Positions 9,346-19,159 of a stretch of DNA of 64,000 bases are shown in pieces (position 1 is the stretch's first letter; each line of letters starts with the position of its first letter). A model generated the notes under the pieces. That model was not told where the DNA came from. It made no database searches and saw only the letters and a list, made by a program, of their open reading frames with translations. The stretch lies in IMG/VR virus record IMGVR_UViG_3300025646_005482, positions 96,331 to 160,330 of that record; one strand, written 5' to 3'. The position numbers and the translations under genes are program-made. The DNA is from a virus.

Positions 9346-12205
9346 GAAAAATCTTGGACGAAGTATAAACACCCTTAGGAAAAAAGGTCAAAGCATATTT
9401 AGACTGCCTCGTAATATTCCTAATTTTGCTGGTGGTAATTCACTTAATCCTCTTAAAGTTAGACCTATGGTGATCAAAGCGCGTGGTCTTAAGCCTAATA
9501 CAAAGTATAAGGTAATGCTTGATAATCAAGCTGGTAGCGCGTTCGAGGATATTACTGACACATCAAAACCAGTGGGTAAAACTCGTAAAAATAATACTAT
9601 TACTCGTATTGCTCCAGCTTTTGGCGGAGGTAAACCTGCGCGTCAATTTATCAAGACTGACTCGAAAGGAAATCTTGAAGTAAGGTGCAAGCCTTTTGGT
9701 ACCGAAGAAAATACTAAACCGGCAGTTGTTGTTCCTTCTCCTGGTGTAATAGTTTGTAAACCGCCTACACATGGTAAATTGTGGAAATACTGGCATGGAC
9801 GTGTTCGCGCTAACGATTTCGGCAGAGATAGAATCAAGCTGATTCAATACAGCGCAATTCAGAATCCTGACGCCTCTGATCGTGTAAAAACACTTAAAAA
9901 AGAAATTTCTACTGAGACTGTTAGACCTGGTAAACCTACGAGTCGGCCTAAAAAAGCACCAGAGTATTATTTGCCGCCTGCTGTTATCTGCGATGTTCCG
10001 CCAAAACCCGAAGGCGAGATCATTAAGAAAGTTCAAGAAAAGGTAATCACTGATTATTATCAAACTTTTTATATCGATGCTGACGTCGTAGACGGTTCTG
10101 ATACTGTTGATTTGTTGGATGTTTCTTTGTATATCCGCTCAAAACCACAATTTAAAGCAAATGCATCAGGAGCAGAAGGTCCTGGCATCAATATTTGTTT
10201 GATAGATTGTGAAGTAGATGGTACTCCTATCATTGATTCTAAATATGCAGACTCAGTTGTTGACCTCGATTATCATGCTATCAAAGCATCACCTCTTGCA
10301 ACTTCTGAAACTGTATTTAAATTCCCTAGTCCGGTCACCGTAAGAACTAATGCTCATTATGCGATCGCAGTGTTCCTTGAAGATCAGGGCTACATACTTT
10401 GGGACAATCGTAAAGGCGATCTGACCATTGTAGATGGTCAGAAAACTGAAGAGCGCTCACAAGGTTCATCTAAAGGTCATAAAGGCGACGTCTATTTTTA
10501 TAACGATGAAGCAGTTCAAGGCAAAAAAGGCAAACCACAATGGGTACCTAAGAATGATCTTGACTTAAAGTTTGATGTACATATTGCAGAATATTCAGTT
10601 AGTGATGTAACAGTAAAACTTGTAAACAAGCCATATGAATTCTTTAACCTGTCTTCTGTTTCCGGAACAGACTGGGATCCAGGCGAATTAGTTTATAAGC
10701 AACAAGCATCTAATCGTCCAGGTACCGTATCTGTTGTTGCAGGTGCACAAAAAATTACTGGTGACGCTAGTACAGACTTTACTGATTTGACTGATGGTCA
10801 AAAAATTGTATTGATCGATTCTACTGATAACAGTATCAGAGACATTTTTACTGTCGATCGATCAGTTTCTGGTACAGCAAACACTTTGTATGTAGATGAA
10901 ATTGCCGAGATTGACATTACTGGAAATTATCAAGTTACTGTTGTGGCTGAAGTAGAATATTTTGATTACTACTTTAATTCCATTCGACTAGAGAATTCCA
11001 GCGTAAACTATACTCAATATACAAATGCAAATTCAGCCCTATCAAATACTCTGATTTTTGCAGTTGGAGACACTATCAGAGGTGTAGATTCTGGTATGAC
11101 TGCAGTCATCGACTCTTATAATCCTTTGCCTGTATCTACATTCCGCGCTGATATGAATGCTACTGTACCTCCACAATTTAAGACAGTTACACATTACAAC
11201 TTTAGCTATGAAGATTCTACTACACCTGGCGTTTATTACCTTGCTGATACTGATAAGCAATTTTTCTTGAATGCACCAAACCACATCAAAGGTTATGCTG
11301 GTACATTGCTTAGCGCTTCTCAAGAAGTTGATCAAACTCATTCTGGTATGATTGATAATCAAAGCAGATCATCTGAAATTGAGATTACGTATCAATATAC
11401 TGGTGCTAATACAAGATGTTATGCTTGTCCTACCATTTCTCTTGACGAACTAGAAATGACTACTCACAGATGGGTAATTAACAACGATGGTACGAACGAG
11501 CACCTGAACGAGGGTAACGCGAAGACAAGACACATTTCATCTGTCCTAGATTTAGGTCCTGGTAGTGATGCAGAAGATGTTCGTCTTATCATGAATGCAT
11601 ACAAGCCGAGAGGCACTTCTATTCATGCATATGCTAGGATACAAAATAGAGACGATACAGAAAACTTCGATAATATCAACTGGACTAAGTTGAAGCTGGT
11701 CGGTGGTGGTGATTCGTTTAGTGATCCAACCGAACAGTTTGATTATGTTGAACTTGAATTTGGACTAGATGATTATACAACTGGCACAAATATCTCAGGG
11801 GCGTTTACTACTGTATCAGGTTCAGCTGTTATTACAGGGTCAGTCGGTACCGATGTTTCTAGTGTAAATGTTGATGATACAATCAGAATTTATAGTCCTC
11901 TATTCGAAGATAATTATCAAATATTTAATGTTGAATCTAAAGATGTCGGAGCTAGAACTATCACATTATCAGAAGCAATAGCTAATAATAATATTGTTGG
12001 TGAGGGTTTCAAAGTCGATATCATGACTGCGCCTACCGCTGCATTTAAGAATCCTGATAATTATGGCATCGCTAGATATTATAATTCAACAGGTGAGAAG
12101 TTCGACACCTATAGCAGATTGCAGGTTAAACTAGTGTTGCTAGCACAAAATAGGTACTTAGTACCAAAAGTTGATGACTATCGAGTAATTGGAGTTACTG
12201 CTTAA
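9338..12205 (+). CDS. Large virion structural protein, baseplate/fibre-associated
   Basis: 955 residues with a basic N-terminal segment (MARKNLGRSINTLRKKG), a Pro-containing region to about residue 240, then beta-rich domains. The C-terminal third includes SSEIEITYQYTGAN, HAYARIQNRDDTENFDN and YSRLQVKLVLLAQNRYLVP. These segments are familiar from large structural proteins of marine T4-like phages that lie next to the DUF4815 protein, but I cannot assign a T4 gene number with confidence. It follows the small 44-residue frame with an 8-nt overlap and shares 1 nt (TAATG) with the next gene. Confidence 0.7.
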   Translation: MARKNLGRSINTLRKKGQSIFRLPRNIPNFAGGNSLNPLKVRPMVIKARGLKPNTKYKVMLDNQAGSAFEDITDTSKPVGKTRKNNTITRIAPAFGGGKPARQFIKTDSKGNLEVRCKPFGTEENTKPAVVVPSPGVIVCKPPTHGKLWKYWHGRVRANDFGRDRIKLIQYSAIQNPDASDRVKTLKKEISTETVRPGKPTSRPKKAPEYYLPPAVICDVPPKPEGEIIKKVQEKVITDYYQTFYIDADVVDGSDTVDLLDVSLYIRSKPQFKANASGAEGPGINICLIDCEVDGTPIIDSKYADSVVDLDYHAIKASPLATSETVFKFPSPVTVRTNAHYAIAVFLEDQGYILWDNRKGDLTIVDGQKTEERSQGSSKGHKGDVYFYNDEAVQGKKGKPQWVPKNDLDLKFDVHIAEYSVSDVTVKLVNKPYEFFNLSSVSGTDWDPGELVYKQQASNRPGTVSVVAGAQKITGDASTDFTDLTDGQKIVLIDSTDNSIRDIFTVDRSVSGTANTLYVDEIAEIDITGNYQVTVVAEVEYFDYYFNSIRLENSSVNYTQYTNANSALSNTLIFAVGDTIRGVDSGMTAVIDSYNPLPVSTFRADMNATVPPQFKTVTHYNFSYEDSTTPGVYYLADTDKQFFLNAPNHIKGYAGTLLSASQEVDQTHSGMIDNQSRSSEIEITYQYTGANTRCYACPTISLDELEMTTHRWVINNDGTNEHLNEGNAKTRHISSVLDLGPGSDAEDVRLIMNAYKPRGTSIHAYARIQNRDDTENFDNINWTKLKLVGGGDSFSDPTEQFDYVELEFGLDDYTTGTNISGAFTTVSGSAVITGSVGTDVSSVNVDDTIRIYSPLFEDNYQIFNVESKDVGARTITLSEAIANNNIVGEGFKVDIMTAPTAAFKNPDNYGIARYYNSTGEKFDTYSRLQVKLVLLAQNRYLVPKVDDYRVIGVTA

Positions 12206-12405
12206 TGAGAGAACCTGGTTTTACAAAACAGACCGAAGGCGTCTTTATAAATAACAATGAAAAGGAACTCGCCATGTACCGCTCTCATCGAGCTCGAGCT
12301 TATAGGGAGCGGGAACATTCTGAAAGAATAGACAAATTAGAACAAGAATTACAACAAATAAAACAATTACTGCAAAAACATATTGTTGCGCAGCGCAAAG
12401 ATTAG
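12205..12405 (+). CDS. Small coiled-coil structural-region protein, 66 residues
   Basis: The N-terminus GFTKQTEGVFINNNEKELAMYR follows a pattern I associate with short T4-like phage proteins placed beside tail genes (G-F-T-K...I-N-x-x...Y). The second half (DKLEQELQQIKQLLQK) is a leucine-heptad coiled coil. It starts on the stop of the preceding gene (TAATG) and ends 9 nt before the next. A perfect late promoter lies inside it at 12246, and an internal ATG at 12274 follows AAGGA, so a shorter 43-residue product could also be made. Confidence 0.7.
   Translation: MREPGFTKQTEGVFINNNEKELAMYRSHRARAYREREHSERIDKLEQELQQIKQLLQKHIVAQRKD
12246..12253 (+). promoter_or_regulatory. Late promoter TATAAATA inside the 66-residue gene
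   Basis: Perfect match to the T4 gp55-dependent late promoter, 162 nt upstream of the 1120-residue fibre gene. It overlaps codons for F-I-N-N, so it may be chance. An AAGGA and an internal ATG at 12274 follow it. Confidence 0.45.
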
Positions 12406-12414
12406 GATAGATAA

Positions 12415-15400
12415 ATGGCATTGTTAACAGGATTTGACGAATTAGATCCGGGTGCGGATACTTTTTCTGATTGGTTAAACAAGACCAACGAACTTGTCTT
12501 GTACCTCAGAGGAAGTACTGACGCAGGTCAAACTTCTATCATGACCGCCAACTCTCAGCTTGGTGGTTCTCTCACTTATGGTAATGCTACACTTTGGGGT
12601 CAAATGGCTGCCAACTCTATGGTAGTATTCAATAATGGTGATGACGATGATTTTTCTGCGAACGGTGAATATGGCGGTCTGAGAGGTGGTACTTGGGTTG
12701 CAGCTGCAAATGCTATTCTAACCGATACACTTTACGTAGTATCTAATACCACATTTACTGACGATACTATCAAAGTTAACGTCAACTCTGTATACGGTCT
12801 AGTAGTTGAAAACACAATCGATGCAAATGGCGATGTATTGTTTATCGGAGCAGGCGGTTCGAATACCGATCCTGAATTACAATGGGAAGCAAACAATGCT
12901 ACTCTTAATTGGAATGATAATATCAAGGCCACTTTTGGTACTGGAGATGACCTTGAGGTCTATTATACAGGAACTCGAGGAAATGTAAACACCGATATTC
13001 TAGATATTCGTGGTTCTACTAATACAAACATCTTCACAGATGACTTTGAGATGCGCTCTCAGGCCAACAATGAGTTGATGTTAACAGCAAATGTCGCGAA
13101 CGGCGTCGAGCTTTATTGGGATGGCATCAAGAAAGTATCATCAAATACACATGGTGTTGAAGTATACGGTCAAGTTATTGCTGATAATGGATTTGTTACT
13201 TACAACAACCAACCTATCGAGATGGGTGGCGCGAACTACGCAGCAGCCCATAACTTCACCATCGTCACTGATGGCACAGATACAACTATAACAGAAACCT
13301 CTAACGATTTATCAGTTCGCGTTGAGGATAACTTCCGCGTTACTGATGATACAGGTGCTACTAGCCTCATCGTTGCTAATACATCTGGTGAAGTTACACT
13401 GTATCACAACAATAATCAAAAGATGCAGACAAATGCTTACGGTGTAGAAATCACTGGAGAAGCAAATACTGATACGCTGCGTGTTGGTTCCGATGCAAAC
13501 TTTGATAATAATACTCTGAATTCCAATAGTGTCCATTGGGATGCCACTCTTGAAGTGTGGAATTATCGTGATGATGTTAAGGCTACATTCGGTGATTCGG
13601 ACGATTGGACTTTGTACTATGATGCAGCTGGCAGAGCATATTCAAATGTAGATAATATGGATATTCGGGCTAGAACCGATATGAATATTATTACAGACGT
13701 CTTTGAATTAAAATCAGAAACTGGTCCAGAATTGTATATCTCTGCTGGTGTTGCAGATAATAGCACCGTAAGATTGTATTACGAAGGAAATGAAAGACTT
13801 CAGACAAATACATACGGTGTTGAAGTTACCGGACAATTAGTTGCAAATGGTGGTATCGTTGCATATAATAATCAAAAGTTGGAGATGGGCGGTACAAACT
13901 ACGCTGCAGCTCACAATTTCGAAATTTATACAGATGGTACCGATAGCCATATTACAGAAACTGGTGGCGGCGATCTTATTGTACAAGCCAATAATATACA
14001 AATCGAAGATACAAGTGGCCAAGCGTACTTCTGTGGTACTTCGGGATTGGGAGCTTCTGTCCATTATAACGGTGCTATCAAACTAATTACCACAAATATT
14101 GGTATTGATATTACAGGCCAAGCAAACACGACTACACTACGAGTGCAAGGAAACGCCGCGTTTGAAAATGATGGCGGTGTTGAGTCGATGCATTGGCATT
14201 CTAATGACGCTGTGCACGGTACACATTTACACTTCGAAGATGATGTTCAAATTAAAATGGGTGCCGCTCATGATTTTGTCATATATCACGAGCCCGGTGG
14301 CAATAGCTATATTAAAGAACTGGGTAACGGCGATTTAGTATTACAAGCGAATAACATGCAACTTGAAGATACTTCAGGTCAAGCATACTTCTGCGGTACT
14401 GCTGGATCTGGAGCATCGATGCATTTTAATGGTGCTCAAAAACTTATCACTACAAATATTGGTCTTGATATTACTGGCGAAGCCAATACTGATACCTTGC
14501 GTGTACAATCGACTACTTTACTAGAAGATGATGTTTATTTCGATGGTACAACAGCTGATCAATTGCATTGGGATTCATCGCAAAATGAATTACACTATAA
14601 AGACAATGTTTCAGCAGTCTTTGGCAACACAGATGATCTTAAAATTTACCACGATGGCACTGATGGTCGAATTGTAGAATCTACCTCTGGTAATTTACAT
14701 GTAACTGCAAACAATCTTATTCTAGAAGATACCGACGGTAATCAGTATGTCTGCGGCCTTGCAGGTTTAGGAACGTCTATTCACTACGCTGGCGCTACTA
14801 AGATTATCACTACGAATATTGGTATCGATATTACAGGTGAAGCTAATACTGATACGCTACGAGTGAAGTCTACAACAGATCTTGAAGACGATATCAGAAT
14901 ACAAGGTTCAACTAACTCTGACACAGTGACATGGGATAAATCAGCTAATACACTTAACTTAGACGACTACAACTATCTGACATTCGGTACTGGTGGTGAT
15001 TTTACTATTCATCACGACGGCAGCAACACATATATGACCGAAATTGGTGTTGGTCACCTTCATGTACAAGCCAATAATGTACAAATTGAAGACACAGATG
15101 GAGATGCATATTTCTGTGGATTAGCCGGAGCAGGAGCTTCTATACACTTTAACGGTGCACAAAAACTTATTACCACTGCAACTGGTGTCGATGTAACTGG
15201 AAAAGTAGTCACAGATTCATTGCAAGTTGATGGTCATGTAGATCTTGGAGCTTCTGCAGCAGATACCATCAGCGTACTTGGTGAATTTGACACGGCATTG
15301 ATTCCTGCAGTCGCTACAGCGAATGTTGGTTCTGTAGCTGATCCATGGGATTGGGGATACTTTAACGATATCGTTGTTGCTAATACAGCGACTATCTTAA

Positions 15401-15777
15401 ATCTTGAAGTAACTACACTCGAAGCCAACGGTGTAGCATTTACTGGTACTGGTGATGATGTCACGACTACTTCTACGACTATTATTGATTCGTTTGAATA
15501 TACTCAAACACAAGGATTTAAGTTCTTTGTACACGGTGAAAATATCAATGATGCCTCTTCTGGTTATGCGGTTGAAATCAATGTAATTGTAACAGATAAT
15601 AAAGACATCTACTATACACGATATGGCGAAGTTGAAAATAATATGTCAGATGTCGTGATTGTTCCTGCGCTGGCAGCTAACACAACTCACGTAATTCTGA
15701 ATGCAACGTGTGGTTCTGCGAGTGGTACAGATATACATAGATTCAAAGTTCTGAAGATAGAGACGAGAGCATCTTAA
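12415..15777 (+). CDS. Tail fibre protein with about 120-residue tandem modules
   Basis: 1120 residues. The middle and C-terminal parts are built from repeated modules of about 120 residues. Each contains a KATFGTGDDL-like strand, a YHDG turn, a QANN(V/I)QIEDT segment, AYFCG, SIHFNGAQKLITT, and a closing GEANTDTLRV linker. Module linkers recur at about 13460, 14118, 14478, 14838 and 15201, the last four about 360 nt apart. This architecture is typical of trimeric beta-structured fibres of marine T4-like phages that contact the host surface. The C-terminal 150 residues are unique and may form the distal tip. It starts 9 nt after the coiled-coil gene, preceded by AGGATAG. Conserved Cys in each AYFCG is unusual for a cytoplasmically folded fibre. 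Confidence 0.8.
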   Translation: MALLTGFDELDPGADTFSDWLNKTNELVLYLRGSTDAGQTSIMTANSQLGGSLTYGNATLWGQMAANSMVVFNNGDDDDFSANGEYGGLRGGTWVAAANAILTDTLYVVSNTTFTDDTIKVNVNSVYGLVVENTIDANGDVLFIGAGGSNTDPELQWEANNATLNWNDNIKATFGTGDDLEVYYTGTRGNVNTDILDIRGSTNTNIFTDDFEMRSQANNELMLTANVANGVELYWDGIKKVSSNTHGVEVYGQVIADNGFVTYNNQPIEMGGANYAAAHNFTIVTDGTDTTITETSNDLSVRVEDNFRVTDDTGATSLIVANTSGEVTLYHNNNQKMQTNAYGVEITGEANTDTLRVGSDANFDNNTLNSNSVHWDATLEVWNYRDDVKATFGDSDDWTLYYDAAGRAYSNVDNMDIRARTDMNIITDVFELKSETGPELYISAGVADNSTVRLYYEGNERLQTNTYGVEVTGQLVANGGIVAYNNQKLEMGGTNYAAAHNFEIYTDGTDSHITETGGGDLIVQANNIQIEDTSGQAYFCGTSGLGASVHYNGAIKLITTNIGIDITGQANTTTLRVQGNAAFENDGGVESMHWHSNDAVHGTHLHFEDDVQIKMGAAHDFVIYHEPGGNSYIKELGNGDLVLQANNMQLEDTSGQAYFCGTAGSGASMHFNGAQKLITTNIGLDITGEANTDTLRVQSTTLLEDDVYFDGTTADQLHWDSSQNELHYKDNVSAVFGNTDDLKIYHDGTDGRIVESTSGNLHVTANNLILEDTDGNQYVCGLAGLGTSIHYAGATKIITTNIGIDITGEANTDTLRVKSTTDLEDDIRIQGSTNSDTVTWDKSANTLNLDDYNYLTFGTGGDFTIHHDGSNTYMTEIGVGHLHVQANNVQIEDTDGDAYFCGLAGAGASIHFNGAQKLITTATGVDVTGKVVTDSLQVDGHVDLGASAADTISVLGEFDTALIPAVATANVGSVADPWDWGYFNDIVVANTATILNLEVTTLEANGVAFTGTGDDVTTTSTTIIDSFEYTQTQGFKFFVHGENINDASSGYAVEINVIVTDNKDIYYTRYGEVENNMSDVVIVPALAANTTHVILNATCGSASGTDIHRFKVLKIETRAS
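13441..15230 (+). repeat. Tandem about 360-bp fibre modules
   Basis: Protein-level repeats closing with an (A)NTDTLRV-type linker. The last four linkers are spaced 360, 360 and 363 nt. Codon use differs between copies, so nucleotide identity is lower than protein identity. Confidence 0.75.
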
Positions 15778-16193
15778 TGGCAAATGCAATATATGATAAA
15801 TACAAGGAAGCATTATTAAATGGTTCAGCAAATACGTCTCTAACTACTGAAACTGTTAAAGTTTCTTTGATCGAGTCTAATACTTCTGTTGAGCCATTTA
15901 CTTCTACAGATGAATTTTATAGTGATGTGACAAGTGTAGTTGCGACAGCTACACTGACTAATGTGACTGTAGCAGATGGTGTACTCGATGCTGATGATTT
16001 AGTATTTGAGTCTGTTACAGATACTACAGTAGACGGAGATGCTAACGCTTTGTTATTTTGGATAGACACTGGAAATACATCTACTAGCAGACTAGTTGCT
16101 TGGATGGACACTGACATAAACGGTTTACCAATTACTCCTGATGGCGCAAACGTAAATGTTACATGGAGCTCATCAGGAATATTCAAATTATAA
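15777..16193 (+). CDS. Small virion-region protein, 138 residues
   Basis: The N-terminal MANAIYDKYKEALLNG followed by a VKVSLIESN strand and an FYSDVT segment resembles a widespread family of short phage structural proteins (IYNxYRxxLLxG...VKAALVDxxxY). The function of that family is not established. It starts on the stop of the fibre gene (1 nt shared) and is followed by another fibre gene, so it may be a fibre-associated or decoration protein. No signal or membrane segment. Confidence 0.7.
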   Translation: MANAIYDKYKEALLNGSANTSLTTETVKVSLIESNTSVEPFTSTDEFYSDVTSVVATATLTNVTVADGVLDADDLVFESVTDTTVDGDANALLFWIDTGNTSTSRLVAWMDTDINGLPITPDGANVNVTWSSSGIFKL

Positions 16194-16205
16194 GAAGAGA
16201 AAGAG

Positions 16206-17228
16206 ATGGCCGTATCATCACAAAAATTTGACACACTCGATGGATTAGTTGTCACGGGCCCGATGGAAATTGGCGGCAATGTGGCTGTCGACACGAACGT
16301 CCTTTTTGTAGACACTGTAAACAATCGTGTAGGTATCAATAAAACTCCAACTGTTGCGTTAGATGTTAGTGGTGCTGTAGCTATTACGAGCGGAAATATT
16401 ACTGGCCTAACTAATCTTGGAGCTGGTAATCTAAGTCTAAACACTGATACTATTACTGGTACAGCAGGTATAACACTAGACGCAGTGGGAGATATTTCTC
16501 TAGATGCTGATGGTGCCGACATTCTGTTAAAGGACGCTGGTACACAATACGGCGCTCTCACTAATTCTTCTGGCAATCTTGTAGTAAAGTCAGGTACTAC
16601 TACCGCGATGACACTTACATCGGCAGGTGGAGTTGTATTTTCTGATAACTTAGGTATATCAAACGGCAAACGTATCGATTTCGGTACGGTCATGGACATG
16701 ACTGCAGACTCACAGGGTGTTTTATTAAATGCAAACACATATCATCAAGGGTCTATCGTCAGTTATTTTGGCGGAGTAAAAGATACAAATACGTATCTAC
16801 AATTTAATGGTGCTGATTCTTTCCAAATAACAACTGGCGGAACAGTTAGAATGACCGTTAATAATAGCGGTGTGACTATTCCAGGGGCCTTGTTATTCGA
16901 TAGTGTTGCATCAGATCAACCATATTATGAAACAATCAATGCTCCTGCTGGACTAACATTTAATTTGAATAATGGATCAGCGTTTACTAAATCTGGTGGA
17001 GGAAGCGGAGGAACTGTAGTGTTTACCATGCCTTCAAGTCCCGGTACAAATAGTTTTGCATGGACAATTAAATTTATAAACTCTGGCGCATTGACTTGGC
17101 CAGCTAGTGTCAAGTGGTCTGAAGGAGTTCAACCGCCAGAATCTTCTGGAACTGATATATATAGTTTTGTAACGTACGACGGTGGAACCAACATCTATGG
17201 CTCACTCGCAGTTAGAAACGCGTCGTAA
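16206..17228 (+). CDS. Tail fibre protein with shared C-terminal cap
   Basis: 340 residues. N-terminal GLVVTGPMEIGGNV, VDTVNNRVGINKTP and LDVSGAVAIT are the usual phage fibre beta-strand repeats. The C-terminal about 95 residues form a cap ending in NWSEGVxPPxSSGTDIYSF-like and YGSLAVRNAS-like segments. That cap recurs in the fibres at 25844 and 27491, which suggests a common receptor-binding or trimer-closing tip. The start is preceded by AGAAGAGAAAGAG. Confidence 0.8.
   Translation: MAVSSQKFDTLDGLVVTGPMEIGGNVAVDTNVLFVDTVNNRVGINKTPTVALDVSGAVAITSGNITGLTNLGAGNLSLNTDTITGTAGITLDAVGDISLDADGADILLKDAGTQYGALTNSSGNLVVKSGTTTAMTLTSAGGVVFSDNLGISNGKRIDFGTVMDMTADSQGVLLNANTYHQGSIVSYFGGVKDTNTYLQFNGADSFQITTGGTVRMTVNNSGVTIPGALLFDSVASDQPYYETINAPAGLTFNLNNGSAFTKSGGGSGGTVVFTMPSSPGTNSFAWTIKFINSGALTWPASVKWSEGVQPPESSGTDIYSFVTYDGGTNIYGSLAVRNAS
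16933..17225 (+). repeat. Fibre C-terminal cap, copy 1
   Basis: Encodes the cap shared with 26881-27181 and 28739-29056. It contains a LNNGSAF strand, PGTNSFAWT, VKWSEGVQPP and SGTDIYSF, and ends YGSLAVRNAS. Confidence 0.75.
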
Positions 17229-17238
17229 GGGGTAAGAT

Positions 17239-19116
17239 ATGGCTGGTGCTGGTGGTAAAGGGTTTTTAGATAGAACTTGGGCTGCAACATATGATCAGAC
17301 CTCAGCGGGTACTGCTCCTGGTTCTGACCTCAATGTAACATACGGCAAACAAATAATAGAAGTATCAGCAAGAGGTGGAACGGCTAGCGCTCCTATCTTG
17401 CAACCTGCTTATTCCGTCACAACCAATTATCCTGCTCGCGATTACACACAAAGCGCTTATCAGGTCACAACATTTTATGCAGATGAGATAACTAATTATC
17501 CTTCTCGTATCTTTACTCAGCCTGCATATTCAGTAATTACAAACTATCCGTCACGTAATGTTGCTGATCAACCAGCGTATGCAGTAATTACTAATTATCC
17601 TAGTCGTTCTACTAATCAACCTGCATATTCAGTAATTACAAACTATCCGTCTCGTGGTAACCCTGCGCAGCCTGCGTATAGTGTGACTACAAACTATCCG
17701 AGTCGAGCCGTACCTGATCAGCCAGCATATTCAGTAACGACTAACTATCCGAGTCGAGCCGTACCTGATCAGCCAGCATATTCAGTAACGACTAACTATC
17801 CAGCTCGTGCGACACCTGATCAACCAGCGTATGGTGTCACAACTAACTATCCTGCACGGCTATATCAACAGGCTTCTTATTCAAGTATTGTATATTATCC
17901 TGCTAGAACTAATTATCAGAGTTATCCTGCACGAACGACTAACTATCCGTCGCGCAACACACCATCACAGCCCGCATATACTACAAACTATCCTGCGCGA
18001 ACGACTAACTATCCAGCTCGAGCTGTACCGAATCAGCCCTCTTATACTGCAAGTTTTCCAGCGCGTTTCGTGCCTAATCAGCCTGCATACTCGCAAAATT
18101 TCCAAAACTTTAACATCTATATGGCATACTTGTGGGGGGTTATATATTATCCATCGCGTACGGTACCAAACCAGCCTGCGTATGTTGCTAGTTATCCAGC
18201 ACGTAACGTACCATCACAGCCCGGATATAGTGTAACTCAACCAGCATATAGTGTTTCTCATCCGGCCCGTGCTAATCCTGCACAGCCAGCATATAGTGTT
18301 ACTCAACCCGGTTATCAGGGTTCTGCGTATCAACCAGGATATTCTAATGTTACTAATTATCCTGCTAGAAATTATTATCAGAATGCATACTCTGTAACGA
18401 CAGCTTATCCGTCACGTGCTAATCCTGCGCAACCAGCATATAGTGTTACAACTAACTATCCGGCCCGTGCTAATCCTGCGCAACCAGCATATAGTGTGAC
18501 TACAAACTATCCATCACGAGCTAATCCTGCACAGCCAGCATATAGTGTAACTACAAACTATCCATCTCGTGCGACACCTGATCAACCAGCGTATAGTGTC
18601 ACGACTAACTATCCCTCTCGTAATTATTCAGAGGCAGCGTATAGTGTCACGACTAACTATCCATCGCGAGCTGTACCAAACCAACCTGCGTACTCTGTAG
18701 TGACAAATTATCCGTCACGTGCTACTACACAGCCTACATATTCTGTTACTCAACCAGCATATCAGGTTGTAACATATTATCCATCGCGAGTATATCAACA
18801 AGCAGCGTACAGTGTGATCACAAACTATCCATCTCGAGTAACAGCTGGTACCAGTGGTACAGCTACTACTTTGCAAATGACTGGCAAAGATGGTACTACA
18901 TATTTGTTGACAGCTCCAGGCACTGCGACGAATGTAGCTAACTACGCTGCTCCTCCCGTGGCTACTGCAGTATATGCAACTCTTTACGCGCCTGTGGTAA
19001 AAGAGCTAGCTAATGATCCTAATGAGGCAGATGTCACATTGGGTACAAGTCCTGCTGGTCAAACTAATCCGACATATCGGCCATTTGTCAATGTGAAGTA
19101 TGACGGCAACCCATAA
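17239..19116 (+). CDS. Tyr/Pro-rich repeat protein, probable fibre or adhesin
   Basis: 625 residues. After an N-terminal segment of about 54 residues there are about 28 copies of a [Y/F/H]-P-[S/A]-R motif. They lie in a degenerate unit whose commonest form is QPAYSVTTNYPSRAVPD (17 residues, 51 bp). Two neighbouring units near 17700-17811 are identical at the DNA level. A hydrophobic, aromatic insert (IYMAYLWGVIYY) breaks the array near residue 300. The last about 95 residues are non-repetitive. The protein has no signal peptide. I do not recognise the family. It sits among fibre genes, after GGGGTAAG, and directly before a late promoter driving a prolyl-hydroxylase-like gene. The many Pro, Tyr and Asn side chains make it an obvious candidate substrate, but that is inference. 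Confidence 0.75.
   Translation: MAGAGGKGFLDRTWAATYDQTSAGTAPGSDLNVTYGKQIIEVSARGGTASAPILQPAYSVTTNYPARDYTQSAYQVTTFYADEITNYPSRIFTQPAYSVITNYPSRNVADQPAYAVITNYPSRSTNQPAYSVITNYPSRGNPAQPAYSVTTNYPSRAVPDQPAYSVTTNYPSRAVPDQPAYSVTTNYPARATPDQPAYGVTTNYPARLYQQASYSSIVYYPARTNYQSYPARTTNYPSRNTPSQPAYTTNYPARTTNYPARAVPNQPSYTASFPARFVPNQPAYSQNFQNFNIYMAYLWGVIYYPSRTVPNQPAYVASYPARNVPSQPGYSVTQPAYSVSHPARANPAQPAYSVTQPGYQGSAYQPGYSNVTNYPARNYYQNAYSVTTAYPSRANPAQPAYSVTTNYPARANPAQPAYSVTTNYPSRANPAQPAYSVTTNYPSRATPDQPAYSVTTNYPSRNYSEAAYSVTTNYPSRAVPNQPAYSVVTNYPSRATTQPTYSVTQPAYQVVTYYPSRVYQQAAYSVITNYPSRVTAGTSGTATTLQMTGKDGTTYLLTAPGTATNVANYAAPPVATAVYATLYAPVVKELANDPNEADVTLGTSPAGQTNPTYRPFVNVKYDGNP
17401..18840 (+). repeat. Degenerate 51-bp (17-residue) tandem repeat array
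   Basis: About 28 YP(S/A)R motifs across 1.44 kb. The unit is most often 51 bp, with shorter truncated units in the middle (TTNYPAR only). Local exact 51-bp duplication near 17700-17811 points to recent slippage or recombination. Confidence 0.85.
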
Positions 19117-19121
19117 CGTCA

Positions 19122-19129
19122 TATAAATA
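19122..19129 (+). promoter_or_regulatory. Late promoter TATAAATA before the oxygenase/lysis unit
   Basis: Perfect T4-type late promoter in the 43-nt gap, 38 nt upstream of the first oxygenase start codon. It would place the oxygenases, DUF6065-like genes and lysis genes in one late unit. Confidence 0.8.
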
Positions 19130-19159
19130 AAAATGTGACTATATTATTTAAGGTGATCT

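Noticed and set aside
15917-16738. A 273-codon minus-strand frame spanning the end of one virion gene and the start of a fibre gene.
   Set aside because: It covers two well-supported plus-strand genes and their junction, and its product has no recognisable pattern.
17401-18840. A CRISPR array.
   Set aside because: The 51-bp repeats have no unique spacers, are in one coding frame and encode a regular protein repeat.
17239-19116. A collagen-like protein.
   Set aside because: There is no Gly-X-Y triplet periodicity; the unit is 17 residues with YP(S/A)R.
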